Source: Synechococcales cyanobacterium bin2.concoct.b11b12b14.033
Lineage (GTDB): Bacteria; Cyanobacteriota; Vampirovibrionia; Caenarcaniphilales; Caenarcanaceae
Assembly (NCBI GenBank): GCA_013298875.1
Contig: JAAFJH010000016.1
Location: 1-33,185, forward strand
Length of the DNA: 33,185 nucleotides
Direction of reading: 5' to 3'
The position numbers and the translations under genes were made by a program. Numbering within the stretch: the stretch's first letter is position 1; every line of letters begins with the position of its first letter. The notes beneath the pieces were generated by a model that saw nothing but the letters and a program-made list of their open reading frames with translations, searched no databases and was not told where the DNA came from. Below are positions 7,624 through 16,371 of the stretch, piece after piece.

Positions 7624-8892
7624 TTATATCTCGCTTAAAACTAAGGACGTATTATGTCCACCAAAACCCAAAGAGTTAATCATAGCATATTTAATATGCT
7701 TCCCTTCCCGTGCAGTATTTGGTACATAATCTAAATCACATTCGGGGTCTGGTTTATGATAATTAATAGTCGGAGGAACTTGTTTAGTTTGTAAAGTTTT
7801 TATACTGGCCAAAACGCCCATAGGTCCAGCTGCTCCAATCATATGGCCAGTCATAGACTTGGTACTATTTATCCATAATTTTTTAGCATGATCACCAAAA
7901 GTTAATTTGATAGCCGCTGTTTCTCTTGCATCATTTAATGGGGTTGAAGTGCCATGTGCATGAATATAAAAAAGGTCTTCTTGGTTTAATCCGGCTCGAC
8001 TCATAGCTTCTTTCATAGCTCGAGAAGCCCCTTCCCCAGTTTCATGTGGAGCAGTTATATGATAGGCATCACAACTACCAGCTCCGCCTAATATTTCAGC
8101 ATAAATTTTAGCTCCTCTCTTTTTCGCTGCTTCATATTCTTCAAGGGTAAACATAATTGAGCCTTCGGACATTATAAAACCATCACGATCTGCTGAAAAA
8201 GGGCAACAAGCTTCTGCTGCTGGCACATTACGACGAGATAAAGCCCGCATATTATAAAAAGAAGTAACCGCCAGAGGCATTAAACAGGCTTCAGTTCCAC
8301 CAGTTACTATTGCCTCAGAAAGACCAAATTTAATATTATAAAAAGCATCTAATAAAGCATCTAAACCGCTAGCACAAGCTGTTGATTCACTTTTAGCTTG
8401 TCCTTTTAAACCAAATTCAATTCCTACTTGGCCAGCTGGAGCATTTGGCATTAACCTAATAATTGAACGAACACCAACTCTTTTAGGTCCCAAATTAATT
8501 AATTTGTAAATATCTTCGCTGGTGGTCGAAATACCGCCAATACCAGTTCCTACAAAAACACCTATTTTTTCACTGTTTAATTCACCTTTTTCGATAGCTT
8601 TTAAAAGTCCTGAATCTTCAATCGCTATTTTAGAAGCGGCTACGCAAAACAAAGAAACTCTATCCATATCTTTAGACATTGAGTCAGCTTTAGGTTGCGG
8701 AAAATAATTTTGAATAGCAAAGTCGGTTATTTCTCCAGCAATTTTGGCTTCCATATTAAATTCAGATGGATTAAACAAAGAAATATTTTTAATACCGCTA
8801 ATTCCATTAACTAAACTACGCCAAATATTCTCAACATTGTCTCCCAAAGGAGTGATTGCACCAATACCAGTTATTACAACTCGTCTATTCAT
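7624..8892 (-). CDS. fabF: Beta-ketoacyl-ACP synthase II
   Basis: FabF condenses malonyl-ACP with a growing acyl-ACP, elongating fatty acids in the cytoplasmic type II pathway. At 422 residues the length is normal (about 410-420). The catalytic set is complete: Cys173 in STACASGLDA, His313 in HAHGTSTPLND, Lys345 in NSTKSMTGH and His350 in the same motif, with the C-terminal SLGFGGHNTSL loop. The ATG at 8892 follows an AGGAAAG ribosome site (8898-8904, minus strand) at good distance. Neither acpP nor another fab gene adjoins it, so it is apparently expressed alone or with upstream ruvA 114 bases away. AccC, which feeds malonyl-CoA, is elsewhere in the window. Assignment is secure; KAS II rather than KAS I is judged from the full-length FabF-like pattern. 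Confidence 0.97.
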   Translation of the reverse strand: MNRRVVITGIGAITPLGDNVENIWRSLVNGISGIKNISLFNPSEFNMEAKIAGEITDFAIQNYFPQPKADSMSKDMDRVSLFCVAASKIAIEDSGLLKAIEKGELNSEKIGVFVGTGIGGISTTSEDIYKLINLGPKRVGVRSIIRLMPNAPAGQVGIEFGLKGQAKSESTACASGLDALLDAFYNIKFGLSEAIVTGGTEACLMPLAVTSFYNMRALSRRNVPAAEACCPFSADRDGFIMSEGSIMFTLEEYEAAKKRGAKIYAEILGGAGSCDAYHITAPHETGEGASRAMKEAMSRAGLNQEDLFYIHAHGTSTPLNDARETAAIKLTFGDHAKKLWINSTKSMTGHMIGAAGPMGVLASIKTLQTKQVPPTINYHKPDPECDLDYVPNTAREGKHIKYAMINSLGFGGHNTSLVLSEI

Positions 8893-9006
8893 AAAAGCTT
8901 TCCTAGATATTTTTGTCCATTTTAGCTGATTTTCTAATTAATTTTGAGCTTTTATTTGTAAATCGCCTTAAAAAGTTGTTTGGACTGCTTATTAGTTTTG
9001 ATTTTA

Positions 9007-9618
9007 TTATTTTGCAGCTGAAAGCCAAGTTAAACATTTTTTCAATAAATCATCAGTGCTTATATTATCTTCATGATTAGCTTTCAATGCTTTATCTATA
9101 TCAGATTGCGAATAACCTAAAGAATTTAAAATACCGTTTATTTCCGCAAATTGACCAATATCAAGTATATTCCCCACGTTTAATCTTAAAGATTTTTGCG
9201 AAATAATTTCGAGTTCAAGTACTTTTGGTTTTAATTCAAAAATAAGTCTTTCGGCTGTTTTTTTGCCAATACCGGGGGCAGCTGACAAAGTTTGCGGATT
9301 TTCTTCAATAATAGCTTGGGTAATTTGGCTAGGACTAATCGAATCAATTAAAGCTAAAGCTGATTTTGCACCAATGCCTTTCACGGAAGAAATTAATTCA
9401 AATAATTGCTTTTCCCAATCTTCTAAGAAACCATAAATTTTCATACTTTCCTGAGAGATATTCACAACTGTATAAAATTTATATTCTTTGCCAACTTCCG
9501 CTTTAGTCCAAGCATTATAACTAAGGTAAATTAAAAACCCAAAGCCTTGAACGTTTATTGAGACTGAATTTGGATTAAATATTTTAGAATCAATTGAACC
9601 AATTAAAAAAGCTAACAT
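9007..9618 (-). CDS. ruvA: Holliday junction branch-migration protein RuvA
   Basis: RuvA binds four-way DNA junctions and loads the RuvB motor for branch migration in recombinational repair. The 203-residue protein has the three expected domains. First is an N-terminal OB-fold (1-65, starting MLAFLIGSID). Next is a middle domain with two helix-hairpin-helix motifs, SVKGIGAKSALALI (78-91) and APGIGKKTAERLIFELK (114-130). Last is a C-terminal RuvB-interacting domain containing LGYSQSDIDKAL and TDDLLKKCL. Neither ruvB nor ruvC is next to it. It lies 114 bases upstream of fabF on the same strand. Length and motifs are standard. Confidence 0.96.
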   Translation of the reverse strand: MLAFLIGSIDSKIFNPNSVSINVQGFGFLIYLSYNAWTKAEVGKEYKFYTVVNISQESMKIYGFLEDWEKQLFELISSVKGIGAKSALALIDSISPSQITQAIIEENPQTLSAAPGIGKKTAERLIFELKPKVLELEIISQKSLRLNVGNILDIGQFAEINGILNSLGYSQSDIDKALKANHEDNISTDDLLKKCLTWLSAAK

Positions 9619-9723
9619 TATTTTCGGGGAGCCTCTGACAGCGAAAGAGGAGGTTATAGAGATTATTTGAAATATATTTTAAAGTATAATTATAAAAATA
9701 AGAGAATCCAAAATTAAATAAAA

Positions 9724-10590
9724 ATGCCCGACAAATATATAGATTTACTCACTGATTTTGGTTTTAAAAAAATATTCGGCACTGAAACTAATAAGTTTTT
9801 ATTAATTGATTTTTTAAATAGCTTACTCGAAGAAGAAAAGGGCAAAATAATAGATTTAACTTATTTAAAAAATGAACATTTAGGCCTCTCTGAAATTGAC
9901 CGGAAAGCCATTTTTGATTTATATTGTCAAAATGAAGCCGGGGAAAAATTCATTGTTGAATTGCAAAAAGCTGAACAAACATATTTTAAAGACCGCAGTA
10001 TTTATTATGCAACTTTTCCTGTTCAGGAGCAGGCAAAAAAAGGAAAGTGGAATTTTGAATTAAAAGCAGTTTATACAATTGCGATTATGGACTTTTGCTT
10101 TGATAATGAAGACTTGAACTTAATTCATAAAGTAAAATTATTTGATTTAGAAAGTAATAAAATTTTTAGCGATAAACTTAGTTTTATTTATCTTGAATTA
10201 CCAAAGTTTAATAAGCAACAAGGTGAATTGAAGAGTCATTTTGATAAATGGTTATTTGTCCTTAAAAACTTGGCACAGCTTGATCATGTTCCGAAAGAAT
10301 TCCAAGAGAAAATATTTAAAGAAGTATTTGAATTAGGAGAAATAACAAAATATAATCCTCAAGACCGTCAAAAGTATGAAGACAGCCTGAAAGCGAAAAG
10401 AGACTGGCAAAATAGTTTAGATACTTCTTTCGAGAAGGGAATAGAGCAAGGAATGCAAAAGGGAATAGAAAAAAGTAAATTTGAAATAGCTAAAAACATG
10501 TTGAGTTTAAAAATAGACATAAATTTGATAATGCAAGCTACTGGCTTATCCAAAGAAGAAATTGAAAGTTTATCTTACTTAAACTCTTAA
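9724..10590 (+). CDS. Rpn-family PD-(D/E)XK nuclease / putative transposase, copy 2
   Basis: This 288-residue paralogue of the gene at 3616-4443 has the same MPDKYIDLLTDFGFKKIFG opening and the same core: Asp65 in IFDLYCQ, FIVELQKAEQ with Glu79-x-Gln81, RSIYYATFPVQEQ, and LKAKRDWQNSLDTSFEKG. It differs near the C-terminus, where a GIEQGMQKGIEKSK segment forms a short G-x-x-x-G repeat, typical of the variable tails of this family. Unlike copy 1 it is not flanked by CGCAGAT inverted repeats. A TATAAT box lies at 9685-9690, 33 bases before the ATG, without a good -35. The reading frame is intact, so the nuclease may be active. The two copies are in opposite orientation about 5.3 kb apart. Confidence 0.85.
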   Translation: MPDKYIDLLTDFGFKKIFGTETNKFLLIDFLNSLLEEEKGKIIDLTYLKNEHLGLSEIDRKAIFDLYCQNEAGEKFIVELQKAEQTYFKDRSIYYATFPVQEQAKKGKWNFELKAVYTIAIMDFCFDNEDLNLIHKVKLFDLESNKIFSDKLSFIYLELPKFNKQQGELKSHFDKWLFVLKNLAQLDHVPKEFQEKIFKEVFELGEITKYNPQDRQKYEDSLKAKRDWQNSLDTSFEKGIEQGMQKGIEKSKFEIAKNMLSLKIDINLIMQATGLSKEEIESLSYLNS

Positions 10591-10643
10591 ATAAATTAAA
10601 TTTACTCTATAATTTTCGAGCTTTTCATAAAAAATAATAATTA

Positions 10644-12533
10644 ATGCCTAAAAGTTTAATTGTACGACGTGTTAAGAGTTGGTTTTTGCAAGATTTAAAA
10701 CAAAAAAACCTCACAGAACATACCGAAGAAACCCATCCGTGGTGGCAAGTTATGTGTTTGACTGGTTTGGATTATTTTTCAACTTTGGGATATCAGCCTA
10801 GTATTGCTTTTTTGGCAGCAGGAGCTTTATCCCCAATTGCAACTCTCATTTTAGTTTTAATCACGCTATTTGGTGCTTATCCAGTTTACAGACGAGTCGC
10901 AGAGCATAGCCCAGATGGAAGAGGAAGTATATCAATTCTTGAAAATTTATTTCCTCGCTGGAAAGGTAAAGCGATTGTACTTTTACTTTTAGGTTTTGCA
11001 GCTACCGATTTTATTATTACCATGACCTTGTCGGCTGCCGACTCAACTGCACATATTATTGAAAATCCATTTGTGCCTGAATATCTTCATCATAAAATTA
11101 TAATAACTTTGTTTTTGCTCCTGGTACTTGGCTTTATTTTTCTGCGAGGGATGAAAGAAGCTATTAATATTGCTGTTTATACTGTCTTTATTTATTTATC
11201 TTTAAATATTATTGTCATTGGGAAAGGTATTTTCATGATTGCCAATGAACTTAGCTTAATTGGAAATTGGCAAAGATTGATTTGGGAAACAAATGGGCAA
11301 AATCCTTGGGCAATTTTAGGCTTGGCTTTAATTTTATTTCCAAAATTGGCTCTCGGACTATCTGGTTTTGAGACGGGTGTGGCTGTTATGCCTTTAGTAA
11401 AAGGTGGAGATGAAAAGCAAAAAGTTAAAAATACAGGCAAATTATTATTCACCGCCGCTTTAATCATGAGCATTTTGCTAATTGCTAGCAGTTTTGTAAC
11501 CGCCTTATTAATTGACCCCAAAGAGTTTGCGACTGGCGGTGAGGCAAATGGAAGAGCTTTAGCTTATTTAGCCCATAAACATTTAGGTTTAGTTTTTGGC
11601 ACAGTTTATGATATTAGTACAATTTTAATATTATGTTTAGCGGGTGCCTCTGCTATGGCAGGTTTATTGAATTTGGTACCTCGCTATTTGCCTCGCTATG
11701 GAATGGCACCTAGTTGGGCAAAAGCTTCCAAGCCACTAGTTCTTGTTTTTACAATTATTTCTTTTCTAGTAACTATTTGGTTTAAAGCCGATGTAGATGC
11801 TCAGGGTGGGGCTTATGCTACGGGGGTTTTAGTCTTAATGACTTCAGCCGCTCTTTCGATAACAATTATTCACTGGAAAGATAAATTACGTTGGCCTTTT
11901 TTATTAACTACTCTTGTTTTTACTTATACAACAATTTTAAATATTATTGAAAAACCCGACGGAATAAGAATTGCAACTTTCTTTATTGGTTTAACAGTCA
12001 TGACTTCTCTTATATCTAGAGCCATGAGGTCGACTGAATTGCGTATAAGTCATGTTTACTTAGATGAAGAAGCCGAAGCTTTAATTGACAGCGATCACGA
12101 TCAAATAATTAGAATTGTGGCACATAGACCTGATAATGGTTCATTGGAAGAATATGATTTTAAAGATGCCCAAGCTCGAGAACTTCATCATTTAGACAAA
12201 GACGAACAATTACTTTTCATTGAGGTTTTACTGGGCGATGCTTCAGATTTTGACGCTCCTTTGTATGTGAAAGGTGTAAAAGTTGGTAAACATAAAATTT
12301 TGCGGTCTAGCAGTGCAGCTGTTTCAAATGCAATTGCGGCTCTTTTAATTAATATTGGCGAAAAAACTGGTAAATTACCACACGCTTACTTTGGCTGGAC
12401 AGAAGGAAATCCGATTGGTTATTTATTTAGATATATTTTTCTAGGTGAAGGAGACGTGGCACCTATGGCCAGAGAAGTATTAAGACAAAAAATACCCAAT
12501 CCTCAAAAAAGGCCTTATATTCACGTTAGCTAA
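10644..12533 (+). CDS. APC-superfamily permease with C-terminal cytoplasmic domain
   Basis: The 629-residue protein is predicted to have about 12 membrane helices up to residue 460, then a soluble tail of about 165 residues. Helix 1 contains the unwound-looking [13 protein letters not shown] (41-53), and helix 6 contains [15 protein letters not shown] (236-250). Both are typical of amino-acid/polyamine/organocation (APC) carriers, including the KUP and KimA-like branches. The substrate could be an amino acid or potassium and cannot be decided by eye. The C-terminal domain ([18 protein letters not shown] onward) is hydrophilic, has no motif I recognise, and may be regulatory. A TATAAT at 10608-10613 is a candidate -10. 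The gene converges on glyS with an 8-base gap and no obvious terminator hairpin. Confidence 0.8.
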   Translation: MPKSLIVRRVKSWFLQDLKQKNLTEHTEETHPWWQVMCLTGLDYFSTLGYQPSIAFLAAGALSPIATLILVLITLFGAYPVYRRVAEHSPDGRGSISILENLFPRWKGKAIVLLLLGFAATDFIITMTLSAADSTAHIIENPFVPEYLHHKIIITLFLLLVLGFIFLRGMKEAINIAVYTVFIYLSLNIIVIGKGIFMIANELSLIGNWQRLIWETNGQNPWAILGLALILFPKLALGLSGFETGVAVMPLVKGGDEKQKVKNTGKLLFTAALIMSILLIASSFVTALLIDPKEFATGGEANGRALAYLAHKHLGLVFGTVYDISTILILCLAGASAMAGLLNLVPRYLPRYGMAPSWAKASKPLVLVFTIISFLVTIWFKADVDAQGGAYATGVLVLMTSAALSITIIHWKDKLRWPFLLTTLVFTYTTILNIIEKPDGIRIATFFIGLTVMTSLISRAMRSTELRISHVYLDEEAEALIDSDHDQIIRIVAHRPDNGSLEEYDFKDAQARELHHLDKDEQLLFIEVLLGDASDFDAPLYVKGVKVGKHKILRSSSAAVSNAIAALLINIGEKTGKLPHAYFGWTEGNPIGYLFRYIFLGEGDVAPMAREVLRQKIPNPQKRPYIHVS

Positions 12534-12541
12534 AAAACAAA

Positions 12542-14704
12542 TTAAAGCTTTTGCAATAAATCCCAATTTAAATTATCAAAATGTTTTTTTAAATCAAAAA
12601 TTAATAAACTTAAAAGTTCTTTTCGATTGGTGGAAACTTTTATATTTTCATCTTCAATCATTACTTCTTCAAAAAAATTATTAATAACTAAGCTGAGTGA
12701 GTTTAAAGATAACCATTTGTCTGGAAAATCTTGGGCTTTTTCGATATTTATTTGCCAAGTTTTTAGGCTTTCCCAAAGGTCTTTTTCCGCTTTTTCAATA
12801 AATAACTCCGGTTTTGGCTGTGGTTCAGGAATTTCAATTTTCATAATTCTAAGTACTCTTTTAATAGCCATTAAGCTTGCTTGAAAGTCTGAATTATTTT
12901 GTATTTGTTCAAAAGCTTGGATTTTCTCAATTAATTTTTTGAGATCAAAGTCTAAATCATGGTTTTCAGGAATAAAAACTTCTAATAATTCTTTTTTTAA
13001 ATTTGTATTTTGGCTTAAAACAAAAATTAAACGCTGTCTCAAAAATTCTTTTAAATTGATTTTTTTATTTTGATTTTCCTGCCAAAGTTTATCGAAACCT
13101 GCTTCGCCCAAAGACCAAATACTTAAATAAAGTTTTTTGAATAATAATTTAATTTCTAAGTTTAAAGGGTTTTCCCTATTCGCCAACAAAATTTCAAAAA
13201 TACCTTGAGTTTGCCGCCTTAAAGCAAATGGATCGGCTGAACCAGTCGGAATTTTATTTAGCAAAAATAAACAAGTCAAATTATCAATGCGATCTAAAAG
13301 AGAAATACTAGCTCCTAAGAGGCTTTCCGGCAAATTATCCCCCGAATAAAGTGGTTTATATTGGTCTTTAATGGCTGTGTAAATAATTGATTTTTCTTTT
13401 TGCTGTTTGGCGATGAAACCACCGGCTATACCTTGTAATTCCGGAAATTCAAAAACTAAATTACTAACTAAATCAACTTTGCACAAATTGGCTATTTTCG
13501 CTAAATCTTGTTTTTGCTCGGGGCTAAAGCTCATTAATTCCGCTAAAGACTGAGCCATTTTACCTAAACGCTTCACTTTTCCAAGCATGGATGAGCTTTG
13601 ATTTAAAGATTTTAATTCTTTCTGAAAAGTCATTTTATCTAACTTTGCATAGCTTAATTCATTGTTAAGAGGTGCTTTTAAGTCTTCTTTTACAAAAAAT
13701 TCTCCATCTTTTAATCTGGCTCTTAAAACTCGCTGATTACCTTTAATGACATTTTCCTCGGCAGTAGGTAAACAATTAGCAATAAAAATAAATTCACGGC
13801 AAAGGCTAGCTTCTGATGCGCTTAAAAGAGTTTGTTTAATCTTATCTTTTTGTTTAAAACAAGGTAAATAACGCTGATGTTGCTTTAAAACATTAATAAT
13901 CAAAGTTTGTGGCAATTCTAAAAACTCTGGGTCAAAAGCTCCTATTAAAGCGGTTGGCCATTCAAGTAAATCAATAATTTCTTCTAATAAACTTTCGTCG
14001 ATATAAGCTTCAAAATTATTTTTTTCTTCTAAAACTTTAATCTGATTTAAAATACTTTTTTTCCGCTCTAAATAGCTTGGCTCAACCAAATTAGCTCTTA
14101 AAATTTCGGGATATAGTTTTGCAGACGGAATATCAATAAAATGAAAACCAGCTGTATCAGCTTCCAATAAACGATTCGGACGAGTTTGTCGGCCTGCTTT
14201 TAAACCAAATAATTCAAAATCAAAAATCTCTGAATCCAAAAGGGACACTATCCACCGTATTGGCCTGGCAAAGCTATATTCTCCATTTCCCCAAGTCATA
14301 AAACGCTCACCGGTTAAAGATTTTAAGCTATATTCAATTGCTAATTTTAAAATTTCGGTAATTGGCTCTGCCTGAATTGTTTTTTGCAAACATAATCTTC
14401 CGTTCTGCTCAAATAAATCACTCACTTCTACATTTTGTTTTTTTGCAAAGCCTTCTATTGCCAAAGTAGGTGCTGTCGGAGAAGGTCCTTTAATTAATTC
14501 ATGGCGGGCTTCTGTCTCCTTGGGTAAGTTTTTCAGCAAAATTGCCAGGCGGCGTGGTGTTGAAAAAAGTTGAATATTTTCTTCAGGAATTAAATTAGTA
14601 TATTCTTTAAGTCTGGTAAAAAATAAATTTTTCAAACTATCTGCAATTTGTCCAGTCGTGCCCGCTGGCAATTCTTCGACGCCTAATTCTAATAAGAAAA
14701 ACAT
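12542..14704 (-). CDS. glyS: Glycyl-tRNA synthetase beta subunit
   Basis: GlyS is the tRNA-binding subunit of the bacterial (alpha-beta)2 glycyl-tRNA synthetase; GlyQ carries the aminoacylation site. The 720-residue length fits the family (about 690-720). Signatures include the N-terminal LLELGVEELPAG, STPRRLAILLKNLP, KGPSPTAP, GFAKKQNV, the central TRPNRLLEA region, GEFFVKEDLKAPL, and TGSADPFALRRQTQGIFEIL at about 490-510. The C-terminal region corresponds to the anticodon-binding domain. glyQ is not upstream; instead tRNA-Asn lies 73 bases away on the same strand, so the two subunits are encoded apart unless glyQ is outside the window. The ATG at 14704 gives MFFLLELGVEELP, a normal start. 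Very secure. Confidence 0.96.
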   Translation of the reverse strand: MFFLLELGVEELPAGTTGQIADSLKNLFFTRLKEYTNLIPEENIQLFSTPRRLAILLKNLPKETEARHELIKGPSPTAPTLAIEGFAKKQNVEVSDLFEQNGRLCLQKTIQAEPITEILKLAIEYSLKSLTGERFMTWGNGEYSFARPIRWIVSLLDSEIFDFELFGLKAGRQTRPNRLLEADTAGFHFIDIPSAKLYPEILRANLVEPSYLERKKSILNQIKVLEEKNNFEAYIDESLLEEIIDLLEWPTALIGAFDPEFLELPQTLIINVLKQHQRYLPCFKQKDKIKQTLLSASEASLCREFIFIANCLPTAEENVIKGNQRVLRARLKDGEFFVKEDLKAPLNNELSYAKLDKMTFQKELKSLNQSSSMLGKVKRLGKMAQSLAELMSFSPEQKQDLAKIANLCKVDLVSNLVFEFPELQGIAGGFIAKQQKEKSIIYTAIKDQYKPLYSGDNLPESLLGASISLLDRIDNLTCLFLLNKIPTGSADPFALRRQTQGIFEILLANRENPLNLEIKLLFKKLYLSIWSLGEAGFDKLWQENQNKKINLKEFLRQRLIFVLSQNTNLKKELLEVFIPENHDLDFDLKKLIEKIQAFEQIQNNSDFQASLMAIKRVLRIMKIEIPEPQPKPELFIEKAEKDLWESLKTWQINIEKAQDFPDKWLSLNSLSLVINNFFEEVMIEDENIKVSTNRKELLSLLIFDLKKHFDNLNWDLLQKL

Positions 14705-14777
14705 ATAAAATAAAATTATTACTTACGAAATAATAACAAAAATTTATATTTAAAAGTTTTTTGTCTAATAATTAATG

Positions 14778-14849
14778 CTCCTGGGGAGGGATTTGAACCC
14801 CCGACCAAGCGGTTAACAGCCGCCCGCTCTACCACTGAGCTACCCAGGA
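14778..14849 (-). tRNA. tRNA-Asn(GTT)
   Basis: On the minus strand a 72-base cloverleaf folds completely. The acceptor stem is TCCTGGG/CCCAGGA with discriminator G. The D arm is GCTC-AGTGGTA-GAGC. The anticodon arm is GGCGG-CTGTTAA-CCGCT with anticodon GTT (14815-14817). The T arm is GGGGG-TTCAAAT-CCCTC. The discriminator is followed by CAT, so a full CCA tail is not encoded. A good promoter lies directly upstream. Confidence 0.97.
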
Positions 14850-14863
14850 AAACAGATTAGAAA

Positions 14864-14892
14864 ATAATATCAGCTTTTTTACTTTCTGTAAA
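14864..14892 (-). promoter_or_regulatory. Sigma-70-type promoter of tRNA-Asn
   Basis: On the minus strand, -35 TTTACA (14887-14892) and -10 TATTAT (14864-14869) are separated by exactly 17 bases. Transcription would start near 14857, a few bases before the mature 5' end at 14849. It could also read on into glyS, 73 bases beyond the tRNA. Confidence 0.65.
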
Positions 14893-14947
14893 TTCTTACC
14901 CAATATTTTTTATTTTTCTTGATTATTAATTTAAAACTTTTTAGGAA

Positions 14948-15787
14948 TTAATATATTTCCTCTTCATATCGATATTCATATTCAGGCTCAGGTGGAATTT
15001 GATACTTTTCAGTTTCTTCTTTGGGTGGCTTTTCTTCTTTTATTTCTGGCGGTAGCTGTTCCTGTTTTTCAAGATAACCAATAAATCTGGGCAAATCAAG
15101 TGGGTTTTTCTCTTTAATTAAAAAGCCAATAGCAGTTTTATTAATAATAGCTTTTGGGTACTTTTTTAAAACTTGCTTTTCAATATTATCGACAGTTAAA
15201 GGCTCTAAATTATAAGGATCTTGTTTTATGGTTAAAATCAAATCCCCCTCTCTTTCTACAATCTCAAAACGGTCATAATAAACAAGAATTGGGCTTCCTA
15301 TTTCCACGCGATCAAATAAATCTTCAATGTCTGGGATTAACATTCTAATACAGCCATGAGAAACATTTTTGCCAATCGATTCAGGTTTATTAGTGCCATG
15401 AATACCGTATTCAGAATTTCCTTTTCCGTGAAAACCAATCCAGCGAGTGCCTAAAGGATTATTTTTGCCAGGAGGAATTATAACTTTGGGATTAAATGGA
15501 TTTATCCAGCCGGGGTTTTTATCTTTTACCTCAACTTTATATGAGCCAGGCGGAGTGATAAAGTCTTTTGATTTGGCAACTGCAATCGGATAAGTTTTAA
15601 TTAATTGTCCATTTTCCTTAAGCTGAAGTTGACGACTAATTAAATTAATTTCAATTTCGGCTGCCTTGGCTTGACTAAAATTAAATAATGAATTGAACAA
15701 AATACAAATACTTAACAAACAAAAAAAAGCTCCCCTAAATTTGAAAGGAGAGCCTTTAAGAAATAATTTTTGAAAAATATTAATCAA
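14948..15787 (-). CDS. L,D-transpeptidase (YkuD family), secreted
   Basis: This 279-residue cell-wall enzyme uses a catalytic cysteine to form 3-3 peptidoglycan cross-links or attach proteins to peptidoglycan. A basic N-terminus and hydrophobic stretch (15-37) form a signal peptide, with probable cleavage near FSQAKAA (about residue 43). The YkuD domain (44-171) contains ITPPGSYKV, GIHGTNKPESIG with His130, and SHGCIRM with His144 and Cys146. A tail follows with a small beta domain (to about 245) and a Pro/Glu-rich, Tyr-rich end (EPEYEYRYEEEIY). The start must be TTG at 15787, because the next Met is residue 149. The gene lies 18 bases behind the tandem-repeat protein gene, so the two are probably cotranscribed. 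The family assignment is strong. Confidence 0.92.
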   Translation of the reverse strand: MINIFQKLFLKGSPFKFRGAFFCLLSICILFNSLFNFSQAKAAEIEINLISRQLQLKENGQLIKTYPIAVAKSKDFITPPGSYKVEVKDKNPGWINPFNPKVIIPPGKNNPLGTRWIGFHGKGNSEYGIHGTNKPESIGKNVSHGCIRMLIPDIEDLFDRVEIGSPILVYYDRFEIVEREGDLILTIKQDPYNLEPLTVDNIEKQVLKKYPKAIINKTAIGFLIKEKNPLDLPRFIGYLEKQEQLPPEIKEEKPPKEETEKYQIPPEPEYEYRYEEEIY

Positions 15788-15805
15788 AGTTTTATTACTT
15801 ATTTC

Positions 15806-16264
15806 TTACCAAAGACCACGGTGGTAATTAGTTGAGTTTTTAACTTCTTTTTTCTCAGAGTAAACTGGTTTAGTTTCCATGACAGTTTCTTCTTTTCTTT
15901 CGGTGTAAACTGGTTTAGTTTCCATTACAGCTTCTTCTTTTCTTTCGGTGTAAGCTGGTTTAGTTTCCATTACAGCTTCTTCTCTTCTTTCGGTGTAAGT
16001 TGGCTTGCTTTCTACCATAGTTTCTTCATGTCTTTCGCTATGCATAGTATTTGTATGCTGAGAAGGCATAGACATTTCGCTTTCTTCGTGATCATGGTGA
16101 GCTTCTGGAGTACAGGTTCCATCAGCGGAAGTTTCACCTACGCATTTTTCAACTACTTCTTCTTGACAGCAACAGTTGCTTTTGCGAGAAAATGGGTTAG
16201 CAATACTGCTAAGGCTAAAACCTAAAGCTGAAAGAGACAATAACAAAATAAATTTATTACGCAT
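15806..16264 (-). CDS. Secreted Cys-rich protein with 15-residue tandem repeats
   Basis: The 152-residue protein starts with a clear signal peptide (MRNKFILLLSLSALGFSLSS, probable cleavage after SIA at 20-22). A Cys-rich patch follows (Cys31-33, Cys41, Cys51), then a His/Glu/Met-rich linker (EAHHDHEESEMSMPSQH). Four 15-residue repeats at 77-136 have consensus ERKEEAVMETKPVYT, with a partial fifth. The end is NSTNYHRGLW. No lipobox precedes the cysteines. The His, Met and Cys content could bind metal, and the repeats could span periplasm or wall. Its place between an M48 peptidase and an L,D-transpeptidase suggests an envelope role, and the Lys-rich repeats are plausible substrates for wall attachment. 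All function is inference. Confidence 0.7.
   Translation of the reverse strand: MRNKFILLLSLSALGFSLSSIANPFSRKSNCCCQEEVVEKCVGETSADGTCTPEAHHDHEESEMSMPSQHTNTMHSERHEETMVESKPTYTERREEAVMETKPAYTERKEEAVMETKPVYTERKEETVMETKPVYSEKKEVKNSTNYHRGLW
15857..16036 (-). repeat. Four 45-bp in-frame tandem repeats
   Basis: Four consecutive 45-base units encode residues 77-136 of the secreted protein. The units nearest the 3' end are almost identical at DNA level, and the first has diverged most. This indicates recent copy-number change by slippage or unequal recombination. Every unit keeps the frame. Confidence 0.8.
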
Positions 16265-16371
16265 AAAATGTTTTTCAAATGTTTAACTATGTACTTACAC
16301 TATCATATTTACAAATCAAAAAACAAGTTTAGGCAAATAATATAAATAAGATCGCCAAAAAGTTAATTTAT

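Noticed and set aside
12534-12541. Bidirectional terminator between the APC permease and glyS
   Set aside because: The 8-base gap has no stable stem, and neighbouring AAGC/GCTT matches are too short.
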